From positions 806,001-870,000 of the forward strand of contig NC_091277.1 in assembly GCF_042100115.1 (NCBI RefSeq): DNA of 64,000 bases, written 5' to 3'. The notes below the pieces were generated by a model that searched no databases, had not been told where the DNA came from, and saw only the letters and a list, made by a program, of their open reading frames with translations. Position 1 is the stretch's first letter; every line of letters begins with the position of its first letter. Below, in pieces: positions 46,205-56,996 of the stretch. Both the position numbers and the translations under genes were made by a program. The DNA is from Alternaria dauci (taxonomy: Eukaryota; Ascomycota; Dothideomycetes; Pleosporales; Pleosporaceae).

Positions 46205-47438
46205 ATGCCTCCGTCGCGCCATACCGCTTCGTCCTCGAGGCAGCGCTCAGAAGGTATGCTCCGTCTCGTCTTCTACTTACATGCACTTGTCCATCGAGCA
46301 TGAGCTTACGTGGCTTTCAGAGTCATGGATCGATCTCGCATCGGCGCCTTCCTCCACCTCCCTATCGTCTGCGACCGACGAGATCATCACAACAGGACTC
46401 ACCGTGCAGCACGACTCGAACGCGCACAGACGGCAGAGCAGACGCTCACGAGGTGGCGGTCAGTTCTCCATAGGAACTGGGCATAGGGTTACGGCAGGAG
46501 GCAATAGCAGCCAGGAGGAGTATGAAGAGAGTGAAAGTGAGTCGGATAGGGTTATGACATCTTCCAACGAGGCCATCGGTCCATCACCCCTGAGACATCC
46601 ACAGTCTGTCGCGTCTTCGGAGACTATGTCGGAGAGGGAGGACGATGACGACGATGAGAACGCGACAGCCGTCAACTATCCACGCTCCTCGAGGCGAGAG
46701 TTCCAGCCGCGACCGAATGCCTTCTCCCACCCAAACAATCAGCAAGCAATCCGGTCGCAGTCTGGCACTTTATACACGCCTCGCAGGAATGTCAGGCCGG
46801 CAGGACAACGACAGCACTCATACCCACAGCATCATCCTTACAACGCCATCGCGCCCAACTACCAGCCCGATCACGACGAGGCCCTCCGCGCTAGCCTGTC
46901 TACCTTGCTCTCCGCTGCCGCTGCCGTGCGGGGACTCCCGAAGCCGGGTCAACCACACGCGAACCCACCTCCATCTACTCGGGTCGATCCAACCTCTCTC
47001 CGCATGGTTCCCGAGTCTGTAGCGCTGGGCAACATATCCGAGGAGACTGCATCATCTCCATGCAGCACTAGCAGCAGCCCTCCAGAGAAGCCCAAGCGTA
47101 AAGTGAGTCCGCCAGTCGCTAGTGTGCGTAGCAGTAGCAAGGACCGCCGTGTTACCAAGAAAGCACGCAAGACTAGCCCGATGATGATTGAGGAGATCAG
47201 TCCGACCCTGCTTACCTGGGTCGTTAGCGCTGGCGTCGTGGTCCTTGTCAGTGCCATTGGCTTCTCCGCTGGTTATGTCGTTGGCAAGGAGGCAGGCCAT
47301 GCCGAGGCTATGGGCCAGATTGGTTCTGCAGGTTCCGAGGCTGGACGTTGTGGTAAAGAAGCAGCTGCAGGCATCAAGGGCACTGGCCTGGGTCTGCGGA
47401 AGCTGCGATGGACTTCGGGAGCCGGCATCCGTGTCTGA
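46205..47438 (+). CDS. Low-complexity protein with C-terminal membrane helix, unknown function
   Basis: Exons 46205-46253 and 46321-47438 (67-nt intron, GTATGC...TTTCAG) give 388 residues. The start MPPSRHTASSSRQRSE was chosen because it splices cleanly into ESWIDLASAPSSTSLSSA; reading through the intron from an ATG at 46134 gives a poor N-terminus. The protein is Ser-rich with an acidic patch (MSEREDDDDDEN), a helical patch (DEALRASLSTLLSAAAAVRGLPKPG) and a basic stretch (KDRRVTKKARKTS) just before one membrane helix (LLTWVVSAGVVVLVSAIGFSAGYVVG), followed by a Gly/Ala-rich tail. It could be tail-anchored, perhaps nuclear or ER membrane. The family was not recognised. Confidence 0.8.
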
Positions 47439-48197
47439 ACAAGTAACGATGACAACCTTCACGATGATATGCATGGCTTTTGGCGAACACGAATTTGCAA
47501 AGTACTGGGGCGTTATATCTCATTGCATATTGATATCACTTGGCATGGCGTTGGTTTGGCGCTGCTCGGTCTGAAATTCATCACATCTAAGAGTCGTGGT
47601 TACGGCGCCATGGAAAGTGACAAGCTAGTCGATGCTGTTTAATCCACGTTATAATGTAGCGGTCGTATTGGTCTGCCAAGTGCAGGTGTATCTAAAGATT
47701 CAATATATCCATTTTCTTTCTTGAACATAGCATCATCGTTGATCTGAGGTCGGGTACTCCATCTGGACTCCAAAGACAACGTCAAAGGATGGTTCCTAGT
47801 AGAGAGTATCAGTTGTTGGCAGGATGAAAACGGTCTTCGACCAGAGTGCAAAGGACCATAAAAGCGCAGCGCACTTTCACAACACCTCACAGGGCACAAG
47901 ATTTGCAAGCGCTAGCGGAATAGAACAGAACTAAAAGTATCCCTAAGTACCTAGCCACATGAGCGGTAAACTTTTAAAGTAGACTGAAAGTAAAGGGATG
48001 TGACCCTGCTCTACTGACCTACCGATACAGTTGATCATGAGCTGGAAACGCTATACACATGAGAACATAATCTTCATCTTGATCCTTTCCTTCCTAGATC
48101 TTGACCCGACCTGACCCCACATTTGGGTATATCTCCTGTAATGAATACTTATTTTCTCGGCAAGACACCGAACCCTGTCCCAATAGCTTACAATCGT
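47439..48197. other. Convergent intergenic spacer
   Basis: 3' flanks of the preceding gene and of the carbamoyl-phosphate synthase gene. Nothing recognised. Confidence 0.5.
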
Positions 48198-51100
48198 CTA
48201 CAATGGTCGACCGCCAACGAAGTCGCTCCATGACCTAACCTCACTAGGAATACCTTCCTTCTTGGGCAGCTTCTCGCTCATACATTGGGCGAACAGAACG
48301 GCAGTCTACATTGACGTTAGCTTTTCGAATCACTGACGATAGAGATCATCGACTCACCTTGGGCTCCATGAACAGCGGTACACCAAAGTCGACTGCGTTC
48401 CTCCTCATTACGTAGTCCTCGTCAAACAGACCGCTCGCCCTGTACTTGGCCAGGTTGAAGCAGCCACGGATGTCGTTCTTCTCGAACACCTCACGGAGTT
48501 TCCTCTTGTCATCCTTGGGGAACTCGATGACTTCAACGCTGATGCCTTCAGTGTTCTTCTCCAGAAGCTCCTTTACGTCCTTGTTCGCAGCAAGGAATCT
48601 ATAGCCCAGTGCGTGCACGTACTTGGCGATTTGAATAAGAGAGTTGGAGTGAAGCGAACCAGGTGTGACATCACCACCGAAGAGAAGACCCTCGCCGGGC
48701 TGGGGAAGGCGGAAGTTCATCTGCGATTGTGCGGAAGCCCAGTAGGCCTCAACGAGGTCCTTACCGAAGCAGGCCATCTCACCAGTGGATGCCATCTCAA
48801 CGCCAAGGTAGGGGTCAGCACCTGCCAACCTAGTCCAGGAGAACTGGGGGACCTTGGTGGCGAGGTAGTTCCTCTCGACACTCATAAGGTCAGTTGGTTC
48901 GGGCACGTCGCGGCCAACGAGGGCCTTGGTGGCAACTTCAATGAAGTTGGTACCAAGGACCTTGCTGACGAAGGGGAAGGATCGAGAGGCACGTAGATTG
49001 CACTCAATGACCTTTAGGTTAGGCTCAGAGCCCTCAACCTCCTCCTTGATAATCTGCATGTTGAAGGGACCGGTGATGTTCCAAGCCTTAGCAACCTTGT
49101 CCGCGATCTCCTTTACGCGCTCTTGGATGCGCTTGTCGAGATTGACAGGGGGAAGCACCAAGGTCGCGTCTCCGGAATGAACACCAGCGTTCTCGACGTG
49201 CTCACTAACAGCGTGAACAAGAACGTTTCCGTTGGAAGCAACAGCGTCGCAGTCGATCTCTTGGGCGCCGTCGATGAACTTGGTGATGACGACTGGGTGG
49301 TCGGGCGAGACGTTTGAAGCAGCAAGAAGCTTCTCTTTCAGCTCGTCCTCACCACGGATGACAGTCATGGCAGCACCTGACAGAACATACGATGGACGGA
49401 CAAGAACCGGGTAGCCAACAGAGTTTACGAACTTCTTCGCATCCTCGTATGAGGTAAGCTCCTTCCAAGCGGGCTGGTCAACGCCAATTGAGTCCAAAAT
49501 GGAAGAGAATTTGTGACGGTCTTCGGCCTTGTCAATGTCATGTGGGTCCGTTCCCAAAATTTTAGCCTTTCCAGACTACAGTTGTGGAGATGCGAAGTTA
49601 GTGTATGTCTCATATGCATTTCGTACAGTCATAACTCACCTCCTGAAGCTTGAGAGCAATGTTCTGGGGAAGTTGACCACCGACAGAAACAACAACTCCG
49701 CTAGCAGTCTCCAACTCATAGATATCCATGACACGCTCGTAGCTGAGCTCCTCGAAGTACAGCTTGTCGGCAACGTCGAAGTCAGTCTGAACACGTGTTA
49801 GTCAAGATTCAATAGAGGCATTGATGTTGCTTACAGAGTATGTCTCGGGGTTGTAGTTGATCATGACAGTCTTCTTTCCGAGGGCGTTGAGGGAGCGGGT
49901 AGCGTTGACAGCACACCAATCAAATTCGACTGAGCTTCCGATCCGGTAGACACCGCTACCAAGTACGAGAATACCATGGTCGTCGAAGGTGACGTCGTGC
50001 GACGAGGCGTTGTAGGTGGTCTGAATGAAGAGATTAGTACTTGGGGTAAGTGACAACAAATACACCGTGTATTATGAGTGATAAAGAAAGAAAGTGGCCA
50101 AAAGGGTTCCAAAACGTGTGACTCGATGGTAGGGAATCACTCGAGCTCGGAGCTCGAGGATTCAGCGACCTTCTTCTTGTGGCGCTTCGATCGACAGTGG
50201 TCATTCCAGCTGCTCGACTTGTTGGTGTGGTACCGACAAGGCTCGCAATTGAAGCGGCAGTCATCAAAGGTACTGGCGACGTTGCGGAGGTGCTTGGTTG
50301 TGCCTTCGTGTTCCGTGAGATCGGACTGCGTCTGACAGACTGTGTTGCAAAGCTCGCAATGATATGTCTTCTTGATGACGTGCTTCGCTCGGTTGGCGTT
50401 CTCCCAGGCCCTGTGCTCTTTATGCTTCAGAGTTTTGCGTCGGCGATTCCGATCGTTCATTGCATCAAGGTATTCGCGATAGTTGAACTCCATCTGCTTG
50501 AAGTGGTACTTGGCGTTGTAGCCTTTCTTGCGCTCCTTCTTCTTGACAGCCAACTCTTCGAGTTGTTCAGGAGATAGAGAGAAGTCGCCAGCGATACCCT
50601 CGTGCAGGCAGCAGTGAGAGCACAACCCAGTATACTCGAGGGCGAGACGATCCCAGGGACAGATGTGTGCCATGCCGTAGTCCTTGCCGTTTGCAGTCCT
50701 CATAGCCCAGAAGATGTATGCGAAGGTAGCTTCCAGCAGGAGGAAGAGCAGACGTAATACAGGCTGTATTCCAGGCGGAGGAATGGACGACGTCCAACAC
50801 AGTAGGCCTCGAGACGCCACAGTGAAGCCTTCTTTCAAGCTCGCATTGTAGTATTTGGGAAGCTGGATTCCGCGATCGTAGCAATACCATCGAGCGATGA
50901 TACCGTAGTCTGCGCTGGTGGCGCTTCCGACATAGACGCGGTCTGCATGTTCAGTCTTGCGGAGAACGATGAGATAGACACCCCAGCCTTTGATGGCCAC
51001 ATTGGAGAGCGTCTGAAAGTACTGTACGGTCGGCGGCACCTCACTCTGCAGCACCTCTTCGAGGCCTTGAGCGAACTCAATGGGGTGAGATGAGAACACA

Positions 51101-53627
51101 TCCAAGAGCATCGTCTCACTCGATATGAACTCATCGAAGTAGAGGTTCTTCTGGTTCTCGGGTGTATCACTCAGGCACTGCCAGGCTGATGACAGGATGG
51201 AAGCCTCAACGTCGAATTCGCCAGTGGCGATGGCTGTGAGAGTGACCACCGGCATGCTTGCGGGAGTGACCGCCGGCATACTTGCTCAGAAGTGAGGTGA
51301 GACGTAAGGCACGATGCAGGTGAGTGAAGATCGAAGCCGTCGCAAGTGAGAGAAGACTGAAGCCGTCGCAAGTGCAGGTAAAAGAACGATGTGCGAAGAG
51401 CGAGGCAGTCGAGGATGCAGGTGAGGGAGTGAGGTACCAGAGCAGCTGGCAATACACTGTGAATCCAGCGAGGTAGGCGCCATGAGGCGTGCGAGGCAAG
51501 AGCCATGACAAATCGTTGTTGTGAGGAAGGTGCCATGACCAAACATGCCTGGGATGGAAGGAGCAACCAACAACACCAAATGGGCGGCGTCCGAAGTCGA
51601 TACTGGTGGTTGTTGCAAAGAAAAAATCACGAGGAAAAAAAGGAAACAGATCAGGTACTTACATAAAGATAGTTCGTGTTGGCAGGAAATCTTCAGAACA
51701 AGTCAGTATACGTCTCAAATGAAGTTGGACGAGGGCAATGCTTACTCCGCAGCGAGAGTATCGATTCTTTTCACGAACGGTTTGATTCCGAAGCTTTTCC
51801 TGCGTGCGCGAACCTCGTCTTCAGTGCTGTTAACGGCCTTGGCAATCTGCTTGTCAGAGAAACCGAGCTTCTTGGCCTTGAGAATAATCTCTTTCTTGAG
51901 GCCGAACAAGCTGCCTATCTCCTCAAGCTCGTGAGTGAGGTCGACGATGTTCTGGAGCTTGTACAAGAACCACTTGTCAATCTTAGTCAAATCATGCACC
52001 ATGTCGACGGTGTAGCCTTCGTGGAACAGCGCCTGACCAACGGCAAGCCATCGTCGATCGGTAGGGTTCTTGAGTTCCTCGTCAAGGTTCTCGCCGTACT
52101 TCTCGCCCTGGAAACCAAGGAACTTGGGGTCAACTTGACGGCAAGCCTTCTGGAATGACTCCTCGAATGTGCGACCGATAGCCATGACCTCACCAACTGA
52201 CTTCATGGAACTTCCAATGTCGCGCTTGACGTTCTGGAACTTGCTAAGATCCCATCGAGGCATCTTGGTGACGACGTAATCCAAAGAGGGCTCAAAGTTT
52301 GCGGTGGTGGTCTTAGTAACGGCGTTGGGCAGTTCAGGGAGGGTGTGTCCGAGACCGATCTTTGCTGCAGTGTACGCCAGAGGGTATCCAGTCGCCTTGG
52401 ATGCCAATGCAGATGAACGAGAGAGACGGGCGTTGACTTCGATGACCCTGTAGTCGAGACCATCAGGCTGTAGACAGTATTGCACATTGCACTCGCCAAC
52501 GACTCCCAAATGCCGGACGATCTTGATGGACGCAGACCGGAGCATGTGGTATTCCTCGTCGCTGAATGTCTGACTTGGCGAGACAACGATACTGTCACCA
52601 GTATGTACACCAAGGGGGTCAAAGTTCTCCATGTTGCAGACTGTGATGCAGTTGTCGCTGGCATCACGGACGACCTCGTACTCGGCCTCCTTCCAGCCCT
52701 TGAGAGACTTCTCAACCAAGATTTGAGGTGAAAGCGTGAGCGAACGAGCTGACAGATTCTTCAGCTCCTCTGGGTTGTTTGCGAAACCTGAACCGAGACC
52801 GCCGAGCGCGTACGCGGCGCGAACGATGATAGGATATCCGACCTTCTCGGCCGCGTCCAGTGCCTCATCGACAGTGGAAACGGCAATCGACTTGGCAATG
52901 GGAATGTTGATCTCGTCGAGAGCGCGTGCGAAGAGATCACGGTCCTCGCTGGTCTTCAGAGTCTGAACGCTAGTTCCGAGCACCTTGACGCCATACTTCT
53001 CGAAAATGCCCTTGGCATCCATTTGTACACCCAAGTTTAGCGCAGTCTGTCCACCGAAGCTGAGGAAGATGCCATCTGGCCTCTCCTTCTGGATGACATA
53101 TTCGGCGTATTCGGGTGTTACAGGCAGGTAGTAAATTTCGTCGGCGAGCACGTGGGACGTTTGGATGGTAGCAATGTTGGGGTTGAGAAGGACAGACTTG
53201 ACGCCAGCTTCCTTGAGGGCCTTGAGTGCTTGTGAACCTGAGGGCTGGTTAGCATGGCCCAAGTTTCCGTGTTGCACGAGTGCGTACCTGAGTAGTCAAA
53301 CTCTCCGGCTTGACCAATGCTGAGTCCACCACTACCGATAACTAGGACTTTCTTGACATCAACCAGATCCTGCGCGCCGGAAATGACGCCGCTCTTTAGA
53401 TATGCCTCTGCATTAGGCGCGGTCTGTGTCTTGTTAAATGTGGACGCGACCTTTGTGAATGCCCGCAGCTGTCGGAGGGCGGCAGGTGACTCAGTGCTGG
53501 AGCGGAGCGAAGTCAACGGCCGAGCGCTTCGGGTAGTGAAACTTCGAGAGTATGTAGAAGGTGCAATGGAGCGAGTAGGACCTGTAAGGCAAGGTACGCG
53601 ACGTGCTAGACGCCCGCAGAGAGCCAT
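48198..53627 (-). CDS. CPA2: Carbamoyl-phosphate synthase, arginine-specific, large subunit (mitochondrial)
   Basis: Seven exons, 53627-53288, 53237-51746, 51690-51663, 50020-49835, 49786-49640, 49575-48358 and 48305-48198, give 1,172 residues. It makes carbamoyl phosphate from ammonia, bicarbonate and 2 ATP for arginine synthesis. An Arg/Ser-rich presequence ([21 protein letters not shown]) suggests the mitochondrial matrix. [23 protein letters not shown] opens the first ATP-grasp half; [33 protein letters not shown] and the second-half block [21 protein letters not shown]...[17 protein letters not shown] are intact, and the C-terminus [17 protein letters not shown]...SDFVGGRPL is the family ending. 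Introns are 50, 55, 1642, 48, 64 and 52 nt. The third contains another ORF on the same strand. Confidence 0.96.
50137..51279 (-). CDS. GIY-YIG nuclease-like protein with two C2H2 zinc fingers, nested in a CPA2 intron
   Basis: An intact 380-residue ORF inside the 1,642-nt third intron of CPA2 (50021-51662), same strand. GIY-YIG landmarks are G100-V-Y, Y116-V-G-S, R130 after a short helix, and a candidate metal-binding glutamate at 183 in [18 protein letters not shown] Cys/His cluster (GLCSHCCLH, 218-226) and a basic, Lys/Arg-rich helix (245-300) precede two U1-type fingers: C308-x2-C-x12-H-x5-H330 and C345-x2-C-x12-H-x5-H367. The pattern nuclease plus DNA-binding fingers fits a sequence-specific endonuclease. 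The start is ATG 51279; a 24-bp duplication places a second in-frame ATG at 51255. No internal stop or intron is needed. Expression would need its own promoter or a retained-intron transcript. Activity is inferred. Confidence 0.85.
   Translation of the reverse strand: MPAVTPASMPVVTLTAIATGEFDVEASILSSAWQCLSDTPENQKNLYFDEFISSETMLLDVFSSHPIEFAQGLEEVLQSEVPPTVQYFQTLSNVAIKGWGVYLIVLRKTEHADRVYVGSATSADYGIIARWYCYDRGIQLPKYYNASLKEGFTVASRGLLCWTSSIPPPGIQPVLRLLFLLLEATFAYIFWAMRTANGKDYGMAHICPWDRLALEYTGLCSHCCLHEGIAGDFSLSPEQLEELAVKKKERKKGYNAKYHFKQMEFNYREYLDAMNDRNRRRKTLKHKEHRAWENANRAKHVIKKTYHCELCNTVCQTQSDLTEHEGTTKHLRNVASTFDDCRFNCEPCRYHTNKSSSWNDHCRSKRHKKKVAESSSSELE
51238..51285. repeat. 24-bp direct duplication containing the nested gene's start codon
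   Basis: Units 51238-51261 and 51262-51285 share agtgacc(a/g)ccggcat(g/a)cttgc. Each carries an in-frame ATG for the GIY-YIG ORF on the minus strand. Confidence 0.85.
51320..51371. repeat. 26-bp direct duplication upstream of the nested ORF
   Basis: Units 51320-51345 and 51346-51371 share gtgag(t/a)gaaga and gaagccgtcgcaa, with two or three differences between copies. It lies within the CPA2 intron, 40 bp 5' of the nested start. Confidence 0.85.
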
Positions 53628-54576
53628 TTGCAGGCAGTCAAGCAAGTGGAGAGCGTCGAGCGCGACAAAGGATGGAGAGGGAGGATGAGGCGTCGAACGC
53701 GCAAGAACAAGGTCGCTCGGTGGCCGACTGGTGCAATTGAAGGGCTTTTAGCTCGACCCGGCTGAGCAGAGCACGAATGACTCCCTCAGGGTTTATGTAT
53801 AATCTGTGGGGAAGCTGTGATGCGGCAGCCAAAAAATTCCAATGATGCGCGACGGGGCCAATCAAGCTATCTCCGATAACGCACAGATAAGACCGTCGGC
53901 GATCCTCGAAGACGCGATGGAGGAAGGGTAGTGTCAAGTCATTTGCGTTCATTCTCGCTTTTGTAGAATGCGCTGCTCGCATCTGATTCACCCAAGACAT
54001 GCGATTCAGTCACGACTAGGTCCGATGCAGTTGCAACCTTCACTGTTGTTGCCATCTTGTCGTGGAGAACGTCGATGCGGAGGACCGATTGCGGCGCCGA
54101 AACTCAGATCCCCAGCATCTGACGCGAATGAGAAGAAATTTTGACATGGTCGCGCAGAGCTTTCTCAATGGGTACAGTCACACGGGAGCTAACTATTGCA
54201 TCTGTGCGTTGCGGGTACCTGTGCATTACTGCTTTCAGTACCGTGTGCACCTCTTTAGTAGTCATAAGTCCCTTTGAGGACTCGTAACATGAATCGCGAC
54301 TCCCAAACATGCACATTGAGTCGTAGAGCAAGTCGACGATCCATATACCTGAGAAGGCTTTCCTTGCAGTCATCACAACCCAAGTATCCCAAGAATTACA
54401 AACAATAATAAATGCCAATACGCTAACTCGCTTTGTGGGGTCTTCGGACCGTTGGTGACTCCTCGTGGCTTGGGCCGGCACGATGAACAAGGCTGGCGCA
54501 TTCTCGCCTCGATCGCAGCACTTGTCTACTTCTTGCATGTGAGCAGCGGTCTGGCAGTCTCCCTCGCCCAACTTCT
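53628..54576. other. Intergenic between two minus-strand genes
   Basis: Promoter and leader of CPA2 and the 3' flank of LCL3. No upstream ORF of the arginine attenuator type was recognised, though that element belongs to the small subunit in other fungi. Confidence 0.45.
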
Positions 54577-55474
54577 TCATCCTGCCTTCTTTGCCTTGTC
54601 CGCTGCGTTGTGTCGATTTTTGTATTCGCGTGGGCTCTCCAGTGTCTTGCTGCTTGTGCTCACCAGTCTTTGCGTAAAGCTCGGCTTCGCCCACATGCCA
54701 ACTTTGCTCTCGCGAGCCTTCCTTTCCGCAGCGCGGTATTTTTCTTCAGCAGTACCAAATTCGGCACCTGTTTTGGCCTCGTATACTGTAGCCAGTCCAG
54801 TCTTCAACATCTCCAGTCCTACATCTTTCTTCAAGAGCCATCTGCGTACAAAGACTTGGGCTACTACACGATCGTACTGATCGCGTCTGTATATGTATGC
54901 GCGTACTCGGCGGTTGTGGATCAAACTGATGAGCAATTCTTGCGCCTCCTTCGCGAACGGCTGAGCTTCTCGGCCCCAATGTGCAAGTTCTGGTGCGTCG
55001 ACTCCAGCAATTCGAATGTGAAGCTGGGCATAAAGTCAGCCATTGATTGGAGAGAATACACCCACCGCGATGCCTAGTGTCTTCTTGTTCTAGACTACTT
55101 ACTGTCTGCCTGACCAAGTCCTCTCTTTTCGTTGGCACCTGCTTCCAGGGCAGGATACCCCACCCAGCTATCCTCCCACCTGGCGTGTGGAACAGCCTGA
55201 AATTGTCTGCATCTCCAACACTTGTTACCTGACCGAATATACCCTTGCGACGGTAGTAGTGTGGCTTGATATGGTTGACGGTAGGTATGCGACGCAGATA
55301 AGTCTTGTAGAGCCGGACACCAGCAATAGTTGAGCCTGCAAGAGCGACAGCCGGAATCAGGGTCCGTGGCTCATACAGCGCGCTTGACCAAGTGTCCGAC
55401 TTCGCTAGAGGGGCCAGTTGAGGCAGTCCACTTCTCTGTTGGTCATCGTCGTTGCGTGACCAAGGCCATCGCAT
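54577..55474 (-). CDS. LCL3: LCL3-type membrane-anchored SNase-like endonuclease
   Basis: Exons 55474-55103 and 55023-54577 (79-nt intron, GTAAGT...GCCCAG) give 272 residues. A single membrane helix near residues 38-57 ([18 protein letters not shown]) is followed by the staphylococcal-nuclease fold: [23 protein letters not shown], then [15 protein letters not shown] (metal-site Asp and catalytic Glu region), [20 protein letters not shown] (second catalytic Arg region) and [16 protein letters not shown]. The C-terminal tail is basic. In yeast, Lcl3 is a mitochondrial protein linked to lifespan; the biochemical role is unproven. Length and order match the family. Confidence 0.94.
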
Positions 55475-56996
55475 TGTCTATTGTGCGAGGTAGTGAGTTG
55501 GAAAAGTAAAGACAAAAGACGGTGTGCTCCAATGTTGGTAGTCGGCGCGACACAATCGCCTCGGCATACGGAGGGTTCCAAGTTAGCGTCGACAAAATGC
55601 ACCACGTGATAATCACCAGTTGTTCAAGGCCGTATAATCAGATCTCACAATTCTAAGCGGCATGGAGGACGAAAGTGCACCTGATATGTTTGCAATGACT
55701 CGTATGGTTTTTAAGTAAGCTGGGAGGAGAATGTCAAGTACTTGAGGTCCAAAATGCCTAGCTAGCACTTGGCCTAGAGCCGCAAAACCGTGGCGCACCA
55801 GGGTACAAGTCTACTGCCCTGCAAGTACAGACGCTTGCTCTAATACTGTGTGTTCCAGAGTCACCGGAGAGGCAGCCAGGAGTTGTGCTAGCAGAGTTCA
55901 ATTGTCCTGACTTATTGTGGAGCGCTCATCATCGGCCTCAAAGTATGCCATCCACGGTCGAGACTATCATGACCCACACGACACCCAGGAGGTTGTGAAC
56001 TGGCTGACACGTAAATCTGCAATCAAGCAAATGGCGTCTCAGATGGTATATTTGTGGCCTACAGCGCGCTGAAGAGCGTTGAAATATGACATTGAAAAGT
56101 CAGAGGATGGCGACTCGCACAGGCGGTGTAGATGTTGAGTTTCGGTTGATACGTGTTATACAGTCGCATTTCTGACTTCAGATTGGGAGAGGCTTGCGCA
56201 GGAGTTTATGCAGAAAGATGGCTTCTAGGATCCTGTATGTCTTGATCAGTCCTGATCTAACCAAAGTGATACATGCATATTGAAGACGAACCTACTGTAT
56301 ACCGCCACCCCTCTCAACTTCCTCTTGTGTCTTTCTGTCAGCTGCACGGTTTGCTGCGCCGCATGAAACTTACCTCATGGCGCGCAATGAGATCAATGAA
56401 GATACGTCGTGCACAATCGAGACCCCAAAGATATGCTACCACACTGCCGACGCAGCAAGAGGAGAGTATATGTATGCCTCATACGATGCACAGACCCAGA
56501 CGAAAGACTTTGAGATGGAGACGTGGATGTCTCGAGCTGGGTGTCGCAACGGGTTGTAGTACTGCTCGCTTCCGTAAGAGCGGGGTCGGCGTGCAGGTGT
56601 TGGCGCTTCCCAGATGCCAAGCTACACATTAACAATAAGATCTCTGTACGCGTCCGCCATCGCCATGATGGATGACAGATGGATGCTCAGACGTGGCCGG
56701 GATAGGGATGAGGTCAGGAAGGACGGGGATGGCTTGGACGGAGTTTGCCTAGGCGGGTATGGTGCGTTTCTTTTCGTGCCTCGACCTCCACAAGTCTGGG
56801 CATCAGTCTATCGTCCATCTGCGCCCTGCCACCACCATCGCTACAACTTCAACCGAACCTCTCATGCTTTCGCAACAAATTTCACTCGTTACAAATACTG
56901 ACAATCTTAGTGGAATTGTGGCCGACGACTGACTGCGGCCTGTAGCCGCTTCCTTGTCAGGTGCCTCCCATTTTCCCTCACCACATCTGCATCAAC
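55475..56996. other. 1.5-kb divergent intergenic region
   Basis: Promoters of LCL3 and of the LSD1-like gene. Short ORFs only; nothing recognised. Confidence 0.5.

Noticed and set aside
46134..46320. Start of the unknown membrane protein at ATG 46134
   Set aside because: That frame runs through a good intron (46254-46320); ATG 46205 plus splicing gives a more natural N-terminus.
50137..51279. CPA2 as a pseudogene disrupted by an insertion
   Set aside because: Donor GTAAGT, branch TACTAAT and acceptor CAG flank the insert and restore the exact expected protein, so the host gene should still work.
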